NCBI GenBank assembly: GCA_031272885.1 | Contig: JAISSX010000071.1 | Coordinates: 1-46,550, forward strand | From: Bifidobacteriaceae bacterium | Lineage (GTDB): Bacteria > Actinomycetota > Actinomycetes > Actinomycetales > WQXJ01 | DNA length: 46,550 nucleotides | Direction: 5' to 3' | Shown here: one piece after another, positions 15,530 through 23,467 of the stretch | Layout of the letters: every line of letters begins with the position of its first letter | Position numbering within the stretch: position 1 is the stretch's first letter | Position numbers and translations under genes: made by a program | Notes under the pieces: model-generated | Told to the model about the DNA's origin: nothing | Databases searched by the model: none | What the model saw: only the letters and a program-made list of their open reading frames with translations

Positions 15530-18006
15530 GCGGCCCCGCTTTCTAATGTCAGGTATCCGGCCAGTGCCTGACCCAAGGCTAGCCCCCCGTCGTTGGCCGG
15601 AACCACGTGGTGGGTGACGGTGGGGTGGCCTTGGTTGGCCAGGCGCTCGGTTAGGTCGCCGACCAGCAGGCGGTTGCAGGCCACACCCCCGGTCAGGCCG
15701 ATGGCGGCGCCTGGGGCGGCGGCGGCGTGGGCAGCCTCGGCGCAGATGGCGGCGAACCCGGCCTGGAAGGCGCGGGCCAGGCAGCACGGTGGGCGATCGG
15801 CGTGGATGCCTTCGACCAGGTTGCGGACCAGTGCGGCGAGCGGGTCTGGCTCGGTCACGGCCGATGACGGGTGGCCGGGTTCGCGGTGCTGGCAGCGGCG
15901 GGCGGTGGCTTCCAGTTCCATGGCAGCCTGAGCCTCGTACAGCACGGTGTGGCGCAGGCCTATCAGGCTGGCCACGGCATCGAACAGCCGGCCGGCCGAG
16001 GTGGTGCGAACCACGGTCACCTGATTGTCCAATTGCGACCTGACCAGGCGGAACTCCTCGGCTGGGGCGGCCAGGGCCGGGGGCAGGCCGGCCGGGTCCA
16101 GGCCGTATTCGTGGAGCAGGGCAAGGGCACATTTCCAGGGGTGTTTGATGGCGCTGTCACCGCCCGGCAGCCAGAAGCCGGGCAGGTGCCAGGCGCGCCG
16201 GTAGTCCAGCGGGTCTTGGCCCAAGGTCAACAGTTCGCCGCCCCAAATGGTGGCGTCGTCGCCATAGCCGGTGCCGTCCAGGACCAGGTAGGTGCTGGGC
16301 GGGGGCGGCGGGGCGGGCCGGCCGGGGGCGGCCGGCCCGCCCTGGGTTTCCGCCAGCAGTGACAGGGCGTGGGCGTGGTGGTGCTGCACCGGCAGCACCA
16401 CCACGCCCGTGCGTTCCGCCCAACGCTCAGCCCAGGCCCGTGTTGCATAACCGGGGTGTTTGTCGCACACCACCACCTCCGGCCGGCGCCGGTGCATGGT
16501 CAACATCTGGGCCACGGATTTTTCGAAGGCGGCCTGGGTTTCCAGCGACCCCATGTCGCCAATGTGCGCTGACATAAAGGCCAGCCCATCTCTGACCAGC
16601 GCAAAGGTGTTCTTCAGTTCGGCGCCTACCGCTAGCACCGCGTGGTCGGCTTGGCCCAGGCGCACCGGTAGGGGCGCGTAGCCGCGCGAGCGGCGCACGG
16701 GCCCGGCCCCACCCAGCACCGAATCCTCCACCGGCACATGGATGGGCCGGTTGTGGGTCAAGAACAGGTCAACAAATGCCAGGTCGCGGTCGGCGTCCTC
16801 GTTCAGGTAGGTGAGCGGCAGCGAACTGGAGTTGGCGCTGGTGGCCACCAGCACGTCATCGGGCGCCAAGAGGAGGTGATGTACGGGGGCGTATGGCAGC
16901 ATCAGGCCGATCTCGTCCAGGCCGGGCGCTACTTCCGCGGCCAGGTCGTAACCGGGTGCCATTGGCGCCAACACGATCGGCGCGGCCGCGCTGGTCAGGT
17001 CGTTGAGCTGACTATCCGATAGGATCGCCAGCCGCCGCGCCGCCGACGGCGAACCGGCCATGACCGCCAGGGGTTTGGCCGGGCGGCGCTTGCGCCGGCG
17101 CAGTTCGGCCACGGCCGCCGCATTCCGGGCATCGCACATGATGGTAAAGCCGCCTATACCCTTAACGGCCAGGATTTTGCCTTCGGCCAGGGCCGCCCGC
17201 GCGGCCTGGAACGTCTTGGTCGCTACCGCCTGGCGGGATGTTCCGCTCTCCTCACGAAAGGTCAATTCCGTTTCCCGGGGCGACCGGGCGCCATCGGGCA
17301 CAGGCCGCTGACCTGCGGAAACGCTGGCGCCGTCCGCGCTCACCGCGGCAGAATTGACCTCTCGCGCAAGATTATTGACCTTTCGCGAGGAAGGGGGGCC
17401 GGAAGGAGGGGGGCCGGAGGGAGGGGCCGGGGGGGTCTCCAGCCACAGGAGTGGACCGCAATCCCAACAGCTGATCGGCTGGGCGTGATAGCGCCGGTCC
17501 GCCGGATCCTCGTATTCGGCCCGGCAGGCCGGGCACATCGGGAAGTCCGCCATGGTGGTCAGGGGCCGGTCATAGGGTACGTCGCGGATAATCGACAACC
17601 GCGGCCCACAGTTGGTGCAGTTGATGAACGGGTAACCGTAGCGCCGGTCGCCAGGGTCCCGCATCTCCCGCAGGCAATCATCGCAGGTGGCCACGTCCGG
17701 CGAGATCAGCGTCACCGCCCCTGCCACCCGCCTGGAGGGCACGATGGCGAACCCCACCTCCCCCGGCACCACCGGCAAATCGCTCTCCTCCACCCAGGCG
17801 ATCCGGGCTAGCGGCGGTGCCTCGGTGCGGACGGCCGCCAGGAACCCAGCGACATCGGGCACCCGGCCCTGGGCCTCCACGAACACGGCCACGTCATCGT
17901 TGCCGCAGAAACCGGTGAGCGGGAACCGGGCCGCCACCCGGGCCACGTGCGGCCGGAAACCCACCCCTTGCACCACCCCGGTGATGACGGCCCGCCTGCG
18001 GATCAC
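15526..18006 (-). CDS. hypF: carbamoyltransferase HypF with an in-frame 47-codon palindromic insert
   Basis: HypF makes the carbamoyl adenylate that modifies HypE. Domains in order: acylphosphatase (residues 1-90, GVVQGVGFRPHVARVA), two zinc fingers (CDDCLREM, CTNCGPRL, CPACRAEY, CWDCGPLL, about 108-184), YrdC-like (about 264-445, KILAVKGIGGFTIMCDA) and Kae1-like carbamoyltransferase (about 490-826, QHHHAHALSLLAE, LDGTGYGDDATIWGGE). Residues 206-252 are encoded exactly by palindromic element type B copy 1, giving 826 residues, longer than the usual 750-780. The insert lies in a Pro-rich linker, so function may be retained. I chose the GTG at 18006 where family homology begins; no good ribosome binding site is visible and longer starts are possible. 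Confidence 0.93.
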   Translation of the reverse strand: MIRRRAVITGVVQGVGFRPHVARVAARFPLTGFCGNDDVAVFVEAQGRVPDVAGFLAAVRTEAPPLARIAWVEESDLPVVPGEVGFAIVPSRRVAGAVTLISPDVATCDDCLREMRDPGDRRYGYPFINCTNCGPRLSIIRDVPYDRPLTTMADFPMCPACRAEYEDPADRRYHAQPISCWDCGPLLWLETPPAPPSGPPPSGPPSSRKVNNLAREVNSAAVSADGASVSAGQRPVPDGARSPRETELTFREESGTSRQAVATKTFQAARAALAEGKILAVKGIGGFTIMCDARNAAAVAELRRRKRRPAKPLAVMAGSPSAARRLAILSDSQLNDLTSAAAPIVLAPMAPGYDLAAEVAPGLDEIGLMLPYAPVHHLLLAPDDVLVATSANSSSLPLTYLNEDADRDLAFVDLFLTHNRPIHVPVEDSVLGGAGPVRRSRGYAPLPVRLGQADHAVLAVGAELKNTFALVRDGLAFMSAHIGDMGSLETQAAFEKSVAQMLTMHRRRPEVVVCDKHPGYATRAWAERWAERTGVVVLPVQHHHAHALSLLAETQGGPAAPGRPAPPPPPSTYLVLDGTGYGDDATIWGGELLTLGQDPLDYRRAWHLPGFWLPGGDSAIKHPWKCALALLHEYGLDPAGLPPALAAPAEEFRLVRSQLDNQVTVVRTTSAGRLFDAVASLIGLRHTVLYEAQAAMELEATARRCQHREPGHPSSAVTEPDPLAALVRNLVEGIHADRPPCCLARAFQAGFAAICAEAAHAAAAPGAAIGLTGGVACNRLLVGDLTERLANQGHPTVTHHVVPANDGGLALGQALAGYLTLESGAA
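17250..17390. repeat. palindromic element, type B, copy 1, inside hypF
   Basis: 141 bp, exactly 47 codons. The left arm 17250-17270 (CCTCACGAAAGGTCAATTCC) is matched by two inverted right arms in tandem, 17351-17370 and 17371-17390. The motif CTGACCTGCG with following AAACGC is 60 bases from the left end. In the hypF frame the element reads without stops, with outer peptides like SRKVNN and ELTFREE. Its outer 11 bases match the type A arms. Confidence 0.9.
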
Positions 18007-18168
18007 AGGGAAGAGTATGGCAGGCCTCCGGTTTCTTATCGTTCTCCCTAGTGGCGGTACCGGATTGGTAAAGAACCCTTGATAGAGTATGCGCCAAGTG
18101 CCCGTTGCCGGGCGTCTTGGTCTCACCCCAACGCAGGTCACAGGATCAAACGAGGAGAGGCGGTTACA
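18007..18168. promoter_or_regulatory. divergent promoter region hypF / hyaA
   Basis: About 160 bases between two divergent hydrogenase operons. For hyaA a TAGAGT -10-like hexamer lies at about 18083-18088, and the gene has GAGGAGAGG before its GTG. A TTGAT half-site resembling an FNR/CRP half lies just before TAGAGT, but no matching second half at proper spacing is visible. I could not identify a definite hypF -10. Confidence 0.35.
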
Positions 18169-19461
18169 GTGTCGTATCGCATGGACGGCTGGCAAGAGCC
18201 AACGCTGGGCGAAAACCTAGCCCGGGCCGGTGTCAGCCGGCGCGACTTCTTGGCTTTCTGCGGCGCCCTCACAGCCATCTTCGCCACCGGCGCGGTGTCC
18301 GGTAAGGCCAACGCGGCCGAAGTCGAAGCCCTGGCAGCCGAACTCAGCGCCGTCACCAAACCCAATGTGGTGTGGCTGCAACTGCAGGAGTGCACAGGCT
18401 GCATGGAATCGGTTCTGCGCTCTGGTGGCACCACGGTCGAAGAAGTAGTGTTGAACCTGCTGTCGGTCAACTACAACGAGTTGGTCATGGCGGCGGCTGG
18501 AGAGGCCGCCAACACGGCCCTTGATGAGACCAACAAGGAACCCCACATCTTGGTGGTCAACGGCTCGGTCCCCCGAGCCGATGGCGGCATCTACTGCACC
18601 ATCGGCGGCAAGACGGCCGAAACGGTGCTGAAGGAGGCCGCCGAGCACGCCACCGTCATCCTGGCCGTGGGCGCCTGCGCGGTGTGGGGCTCGGTACAAG
18701 CCTCCAAGCCCAACCCCACCGGCGCCGTGGGCGTGGACCAGATCATCAAGAACAAGACGGTCATCAACGTGTCCGGCTGCCCGCCCATCGGCGAGGTCAT
18801 CACCGCCGCCGTCGCCTACCTGCTGACCCACGACGACCCACCCAAGCTGGACGCCGAAGGCCGGCCGCTGTTCGCCTTCGACCAGCGGATTCACGATTCT
18901 TGCCCCAAGCGGCCCCACTTCGACGCCGGCCAGTACGTGCGGACATTCGACGACGAGGGCGCCCGCAACGGCTGGTGCCTGTATGAGATGGGCTGCAAGG
19001 GCCCCAGCACCTTCAGCCCCTGCCCCATCTTCCAGTGGAACCTGCACACCAGTTGGCCCATCGGGGCCGGCCACCCGTGCATCGGCTGCACCGAGAAGGA
19101 CTTCTATGACCGCTTCACGCCCTTCTACCATGTGCTGCCCAATGTGGAGGGCTTCGGCATCGAGGCCTCAGCCGAGAAGCTGGGCTGGGGTCTGGTGGGC
19201 GTGACGGCGGCCGGCGTGGTCGCCCATGCCGGCGTGACGGCGCTGCGCAACGCCACCGCCCGCAAGGCCCACCACGAGGACGAGCCGCTGGCGGCGTTCG
19301 GCGATGCCGGGGCGGAGCCCGTGGAGGTTTACTCCGGCCCGCAGTCCAAGCCGGTCAAGGCGGTGGTGGCCCAAGCAGCCGCCGAGGCCGCCGAGGCCGC
19401 CGAAGCGGCCGAAGCGGCCTCAACGGCAGAAGGCCCTACGGGCCCCGAGGGGAAGGAGTGA
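18169..19461 (+). CDS. hyaA: [NiFe] hydrogenase small subunit, Tat-exported, group 1-like
   Basis: A 430-residue electron-transfer subunit with three Fe-S clusters. The Tat signal has SRRDFLAF (Arg24-Arg25) and a hydrophobic stretch to KANAAEVEA. Proximal cluster ligands: LQECTGCMES, VGACAVWGS and VSGCPPIG. Distal and medial clusters: HDSCPKRPHFD, GWCLYEMGCKGP, CPIFQWN and HPCIGCTEKDF. CTGC, without the extra Cys of O2-tolerant enzymes (CTCC), suggests a standard O2-sensitive proximal cluster. A C-terminal helix (LGWGLVGVTAAGVVAHAGV) anchors it to the membrane; a further ~75 residues end in an (E)AAEAAEAAEAA low-complexity tail. The GTG start is supported by GAGGAGAGG. Confidence 0.95.
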   Translation: MSYRMDGWQEPTLGENLARAGVSRRDFLAFCGALTAIFATGAVSGKANAAEVEALAAELSAVTKPNVVWLQLQECTGCMESVLRSGGTTVEEVVLNLLSVNYNELVMAAAGEAANTALDETNKEPHILVVNGSVPRADGGIYCTIGGKTAETVLKEAAEHATVILAVGACAVWGSVQASKPNPTGAVGVDQIIKNKTVINVSGCPPIGEVITAAVAYLLTHDDPPKLDAEGRPLFAFDQRIHDSCPKRPHFDAGQYVRTFDDEGARNGWCLYEMGCKGPSTFSPCPIFQWNLHTSWPIGAGHPCIGCTEKDFYDRFTPFYHVLPNVEGFGIEASAEKLGWGLVGVTAAGVVAHAGVTALRNATARKAHHEDEPLAAFGDAGAEPVEVYSGPQSKPVKAVVAQAAAEAAEAAEAAEAASTAEGPTGPEGKE

Positions 19462-19464
19462 GCC

Positions 19465-21228
19465 ATGGCTGAACGGCTGGTCATCGACCCGATCACCCGC
19501 ATCGAGGGCCACCTGCGCCTGGAGCTGGAAACTGACGGCGGCAAGATCTCCAAGGCCTGGTCCGAAACCACCCAGTTCCGCGGCATCGAGACCATCGTCA
19601 AGGACCGCGACCCACGGGACGTTTGGGCCTTTGTGCAGCGCATTTGCGGCGTCTGCACCGGCGTCCACGCCATCGCCTCGATCAGCGCGGTGGAGGACGC
19701 CATCGGCTCCAATGTCCCCGAACAAGCCAGGCTGATCCGCGACATGGTGCTGGGCTCGCAAGAGGTCCAAGACCACGTAATCCACTTCTACCACCTGCAC
19801 GCCCTGGACTTTGTCAACGCCGCCAACGCCGCCGATGCGGACCCGGCCAAGGCGGTGGAGTTCGCCGAGGCGATCGGCTCACATTGGCGTGGCAACACCC
19901 TGCAGCGCATGACCGAGGTGCGTGACACGGTCAAGGCCATTGTCGACTCCGGCCAACTGTCGGTCTTCACCGGCGGCTACTGGGACCACCCGGACTACCG
20001 GCTGCCCCCGGAGGCCAACCTGATGGCGGTGGCCCACTACCTGGACGCGCTGGAGTTTCAGCGCTCCATGATCCGCATCGGCACCGTCTTTGGCGGCAAG
20101 AACCCGCACCCCAACTTCCTGGTGGGCGGCATGGCCTGCACCATCGACCCGAACAAGTCTGAGTCGATCAACCAGGTGCAGATTGACCAGATCCAACAGT
20201 GGGTCGATGAAACCTACGACTTCGTGGTCAACTGCTACGTGCCGGACGCGATGGCGATTGCTGGCGTCTACAGCGACTATTTCGACATCGGCGCCTCCAC
20301 CCCCAACTACCTGGCGGTGGGCCTGTCCGGGGCCGTCTTCAGCGGCAACCCGGCTGAGTCCCGCGCCACCTCGGCCCACACCGCGGTGGCCCCGGGCGTC
20401 ATCTATGACGACGATTTCGGCACGGTGCACCCGTTCGATCCGGCCAAGATCGAAGAGTGGATCACGTCCGCCTGGTACACCTACGAGGGGGGCGACATCG
20501 GCCTCACCCCGGACAAAGGCGAAACCACGGTGGCCTACACGGGTCCCCAACCGCCCTACACCGGCGCCCCCAACGACGGCCTGCCGTGGCTGGCCGACCA
20601 GGAAAAGTACACCTGGTGCAAGGCGCCGCGCTACGACGGCCGGCCGATGCAGGTGGGCCCGGTGGCCCGCGTCCTGCTGGCCTACGCCCGCGGCCACGAG
20701 TTGACCAAACAGTTGGTGGACGATGCCGCGGCGACTTTGGGTATTACGCTCTCCCAGATCAACTCGACCATGGGGCGCACGCTGGCCCGGGCGGTCGAAT
20801 GCCTGATCTCGGCCAAGGCCCTGAAGGAGGAAACCTTCCCCAACTTCGTTGCCCGCCTGCGCTCCGGCGACATCGACGTGTTCGACTCCACCCGGTGGGA
20901 GCCGTCGAGTTGGCCGGCCGAATGCTCCGGCTATTCGTTTGTGGAGGTGGCCCGCGGCAACCTGAGCCACTGGGTCACCATCAAGGGCGGCAAGGTGGAG
21001 CGCTACCAGGCCGTGGTGCCCACCACTTGGCTGGCCGGCGGGCGCGATGCCCAAGGCCAGCAGGGCCCCTACGAGGAGTCGCTGGCCGGCAACGGCCAAC
21101 ACCCGCTGGTGGATGCGGCCAAGCCGTTGGAGCCGCTGCGTACCATCCACTCGTTCGATCCCTGCATGTCCTGCGCGGTACACGTGTTGGACCCGTCCGG
21201 TGAGGAATTGCAGGCGGTGGTCGCATGA
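19465..21228 (+). CDS. hyaB: [NiFe] hydrogenase large subunit
   Basis: The 587-residue catalytic subunit that oxidises or produces H2. Both NiFe-binding motifs are intact: RICGVCTGVHA with Cys61 and Cys64, and DPCMSCAVH with Cys567, Cys570 and His573. The remaining 14 residues after His573 are the propeptide that HyaD would remove once Ni is inserted. The N-terminal VIDPITRIEGHLRLE is typical of group 1. All four ligand codons are TGC or TGT, so this is not a selenoenzyme. It lacks its own export signal and would travel with HyaA through Tat. Three bases separate it from hyaA; the stop overlaps hyaC by 4 bases. Confidence 0.97.
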   Translation: MAERLVIDPITRIEGHLRLELETDGGKISKAWSETTQFRGIETIVKDRDPRDVWAFVQRICGVCTGVHAIASISAVEDAIGSNVPEQARLIRDMVLGSQEVQDHVIHFYHLHALDFVNAANAADADPAKAVEFAEAIGSHWRGNTLQRMTEVRDTVKAIVDSGQLSVFTGGYWDHPDYRLPPEANLMAVAHYLDALEFQRSMIRIGTVFGGKNPHPNFLVGGMACTIDPNKSESINQVQIDQIQQWVDETYDFVVNCYVPDAMAIAGVYSDYFDIGASTPNYLAVGLSGAVFSGNPAESRATSAHTAVAPGVIYDDDFGTVHPFDPAKIEEWITSAWYTYEGGDIGLTPDKGETTVAYTGPQPPYTGAPNDGLPWLADQEKYTWCKAPRYDGRPMQVGPVARVLLAYARGHELTKQLVDDAAATLGITLSQINSTMGRTLARAVECLISAKALKEETFPNFVARLRSGDIDVFDSTRWEPSSWPAECSGYSFVEVARGNLSHWVTIKGGKVERYQAVVPTTWLAGGRDAQGQQGPYEESLAGNGQHPLVDAAKPLEPLRTIHSFDPCMSCAVHVLDPSGEELQAVVA

Positions 21229-22466
21229 CCACCCTTGACCATCCGGACGCCATCCCGGCCGGCCCGGCCGGCGAAGGTGGCTATCCGCCGCTGACCGTAG
21301 GCGGCGCCTACACCATCGGCAAGCTCAGCTCCAGCCAGGTGATGGCCCTGGCGGCAGCCGCTCCCTGGGACAGTTCCGACCCGGTGGACGCCGCCGTGGC
21401 CAAGGCCCTGCGCGCCGAGCGGCCGGACATCCCGATTCCCGATGTCGGCCCTTGGGACGTCGATCCGGCCAGCCCGCAGCGCCGTTACTCGGTGGCCCGC
21501 ACCCGCTCGTTCGACATGGGCGGCGGCGAGACTAGCGACTTGGTGGTGCTGCGCGGCGAATTGAACGCCGTCCTGGCCAAGGTCAAGACGACCCGCGAAA
21601 CCCGAGCCGTGCTGAAGCGCAACGCGGCCCACAATAACCGCGCCGGCTGGCGGCCGCTCCTGGTGGCGACCGCCCCGGTGGGCCCGGGCGACCAAGTGGG
21701 CGAGTTCACATTGCAGGGCTTCGTCACCATCGGCATCGGCGCCCGGCAAGGCGAGGTGTTGGGCGGGCCGTCCAACTGGTCCCGCGTTAACGTTTGGTCC
21801 ATTTCGCTGCGTTTCCAACACTGGCTGAACGTGGCCGTTATCTTCACGCTCAGTTGCACCGGCTTCCTAATCATGGACCCGCTGTTCCGCTCCTCCGCCT
21901 ACGAGGGTGAGCAGACCGGTTTCGTGATGGGTTGGATCCGCTTCGTCCACTTCGGCGCCGCCTTCCTGTGGGTGGTGATCGGCCTGACCCGCATTGTCAG
22001 TGCCTTCACCTCACGCGACCCGCACCTGCGCTGGCCGGTGTTCTGGCCGTTGAAGAAGAAGCAGGACGTGCGCAACCTGGGCCAGGTGGTGCAGCACTAC
22101 CTGTTCATCAAGCACGAGGCGCCGCTCTATCTGGGTCACAACCCGCTGCAGCAATTGGCCTACACCGGGTTGTACGCGCTGTGTGCCGTCCAGATGGGGA
22201 CCGGTTTCGCGCTGTTCGGGTTGTACCACCAGTCCAACTGGTTCTGGGCCTTGATCTCTACCCCTTGCCACTGGTTCGGGGTGCCGTTGGTGCGGTTGTT
22301 CCACTCCATCATCATGTTCCTGATCTGGTGTTTCGTCATCGGCCACGTCTACCTGGCAGTCCGGGCCGATTCGCTGGAACGCCACGGCGGCATCTCGTCG
22401 ATGATCAACGGTGGCGTCTGGCTGCGGCGTGGCGCCCAGCCGGTTGACGCGCCGGAGATTGGGTGA
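21225..22466 (+). CDS. hyaC: hydrogenase cytochrome b subunit with N-terminal P-type-ATPase N-domain-like extension
   Basis: A 413-residue HyaC-type protein. Residues 185-400 are the membrane cytochrome: RFQHWLNVAVIFTLSCTGFLI, FVHFGAAFLWVVIGLTRI, a third and fourth helix ending LFHSIIMFLIWCFVIGHVYLAV, with His in the expected haem-ligand places, so electrons pass to quinone. Normal HyaC is about 230 residues. Here residues 1-184 are extra and resemble the nucleotide-binding domain of plasma-membrane H+-ATPases: WDSSDPVDAAVAKAL, VDPASPQRRYSVAR, VVLRGELNAVL (compare KGAPExIL) and AGWRPLLVATAP then FTLQGFVTIG. No phosphorylation motif (DKTGT) or transport helices are present. Cytochrome assignment is firm; the domain reading is my inference. 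Confidence 0.9.
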   Translation: MTTLDHPDAIPAGPAGEGGYPPLTVGGAYTIGKLSSSQVMALAAAAPWDSSDPVDAAVAKALRAERPDIPIPDVGPWDVDPASPQRRYSVARTRSFDMGGGETSDLVVLRGELNAVLAKVKTTRETRAVLKRNAAHNNRAGWRPLLVATAPVGPGDQVGEFTLQGFVTIGIGARQGEVLGGPSNWSRVNVWSISLRFQHWLNVAVIFTLSCTGFLIMDPLFRSSAYEGEQTGFVMGWIRFVHFGAAFLWVVIGLTRIVSAFTSRDPHLRWPVFWPLKKKQDVRNLGQVVQHYLFIKHEAPLYLGHNPLQQLAYTGLYALCAVQMGTGFALFGLYHQSNWFWALISTPCHWFGVPLVRLFHSIIMFLIWCFVIGHVYLAVRADSLERHGGISSMINGGVWLRRGAQPVDAPEIG

Positions 22467-22945
22467 ACGCGCCACCTTCCGGCCCGCCCATCATGGTGTT
22501 GGGGGTGGGCAACCCAATCATGTCCGATGACGGGGTGGGGCTGGCGTTGTTGGCCCGCCTTGAGCAGGCTCGGCCTTCCCACCGCGTTGCGTACGTCGAT
22601 GGCGGCACCGGCGGCATGTCGTTGTTGCCGGAGGTTGAGGCGGCTGCGCGCCTGTTGGTGCTCGATGCCGTGGCGGGCGGGCAGCCGGGTGAGGTGCGCC
22701 ACCTGAGTGGTGACGAGATTCCCAGGTTGTTGGCCTCGAAGCTGTCGCCACATCAGATCGGGTTGTTGGACGTCTTGACGGCGGCCAGGCTGCGCGGGGC
22801 GGAGCCGGCCCTGATCGAGGTGGTTGGCGTGGTGCCGGCCTCGGTCGAGTTGGCGATCGGCCTGACGGAACCGGTCCAGGCCGCCTTGGATGAAGCCACC
22901 GCCCGGGCCTTGGCGGTGTTGGACGCCTGGCTGGCGGAGGTGTGA
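22463..22945 (+). CDS. hyaD: hydrogenase maturation endopeptidase HyaD
   Basis: A 160-residue Ni-dependent protease that trims the C-terminal 14 residues of HyaB after metallocentre insertion. The family motif VLGVGNPIMSDDGVGLALL contains the Ni-binding Asp/Glu position, followed by VDGGTGGMSLLPEV, LLVLDAVAGGQPGEVRHL and KLSPHQIGLLDVL, where the His is the second metal ligand. The GTG start overlaps the hyaC stop (GTGA). It is the last gene of the hyaABCD unit and faces hypA at 5 bases. Confidence 0.95.
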   Translation: MNAPPSGPPIMVLGVGNPIMSDDGVGLALLARLEQARPSHRVAYVDGGTGGMSLLPEVEAAARLLVLDAVAGGQPGEVRHLSGDEIPRLLASKLSPHQIGLLDVLTAARLRGAEPALIEVVGVVPASVELAIGLTEPVQAALDEATARALAVLDAWLAEV

Positions 22946-22950
22946 CCGTG

Positions 22951-23301
22951 CTAGGTACCGGTCAGGTCTGCCCAGGTGACTTGGAATTCGCGTCCGTGGA
23001 CCAGTTGGCCGCTGGGGGTGGCGCAGATGGGACAGGTCAGGGCGTAGAACTGGTCGATCTCGACTTCGGCCTGGCAGCCGGGGCACCAGATGGCGGCGGG
23101 CAGCGGTTCGATCTCCAGGCGGGCGCCCTCCAGGATGGTGCCGGCCGTGGCCAGCGGCCAGGCGCCCTGCAGGGCTTCCGGTACGGCGCCGGTCAGGGCG
23201 CCCACTTGCAGACCGACGGCCTCGCAGCCGGTGGCGCCGCGTTGGCTGGCGGCCTCTACCACAGCTGGCACCACGCCGCTGAGCAAACCAAGTTCGTGCA
23301 C
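22951..23301 (-). CDS. hypA: nickel metallochaperone HypA, first copy
   Basis: A 116-residue Ni-delivery protein with the N-terminal Met-His-Glu start (VHELGLLSGVV, GTG start) needed for Ni binding, and a zinc site of two CxxC pairs, WCPGCQAE and TCPICATP. Its sequence is clearly divergent from the second HypA at 25067. It is convergent with hyaD and divergent from the HupK-like gene. The upstream GAGGAG ribosome binding site lies in or at the edge of palindromic element type B copy 2, and the reading frame stays open through that whole element, so a longer fusion form cannot be excluded. The GTG is preferred because His2 is functionally required. Confidence 0.9.
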   Translation of the reverse strand: MHELGLLSGVVPAVVEAASQRGATGCEAVGLQVGALTGAVPEALQGAWPLATAGTILEGARLEIEPLPAAIWCPGCQAEVEIDQFYALTCPICATPSGQLVHGREFQVTWADLTGT

Positions 23302-23312
23302 TCCCTCATTCT

Positions 23313-23453
23313 CCTCACGAAAGGTCAATTCCGTCGCCAGCCCGGCCGAGACGGAAATTGGCCCATGCCTGTGACCTGGGCAAACGCTCCGGGACAATTT
23401 GTTGGGCGTGACGGAATTGACCTTTCGCGCCGGGGAATTGACCTTTCGCGAGG
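23313..23453. repeat. palindromic element, type B, copy 2, in the hypA/hupK-like divergent region
   Basis: 141 bp, the same length as the hypF copy. Left arm 23313-23333; two tandem inverted right arms, 23412-23431 and 23433-23453, each containing GAATTGACCTTTCGCG. The motif TGACCTGGGCAAACGC is 60 bases in. It fills most of the 166 bases between two divergent start codons, so promoters of both genes must lie in it or at its edges. Read on either strand its ends give ELTFRE peptides. Confidence 0.9.
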
Positions 23454-23467
23454 GAGGTGGGGGCGCT

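Noticed and set aside
14522-16132. Longer hypE reading frame starting inside hypF
   Set aside because: The extension is Arg/Pro-rich shadow sequence; HypE homology starts at the ATG at 15529, which overlaps the hypF stop as in coupled genes.
18060-18100. FNR/CRP site before hyaA
   Set aside because: Only one TTGAT half-site is visible; the required ATCAA half at the right distance is missing.
19465-21228. Selenocysteine-containing [NiFeSe] hydrogenase
   Set aside because: All four ligand positions are ordinary Cys codons and no in-frame TGA is present.
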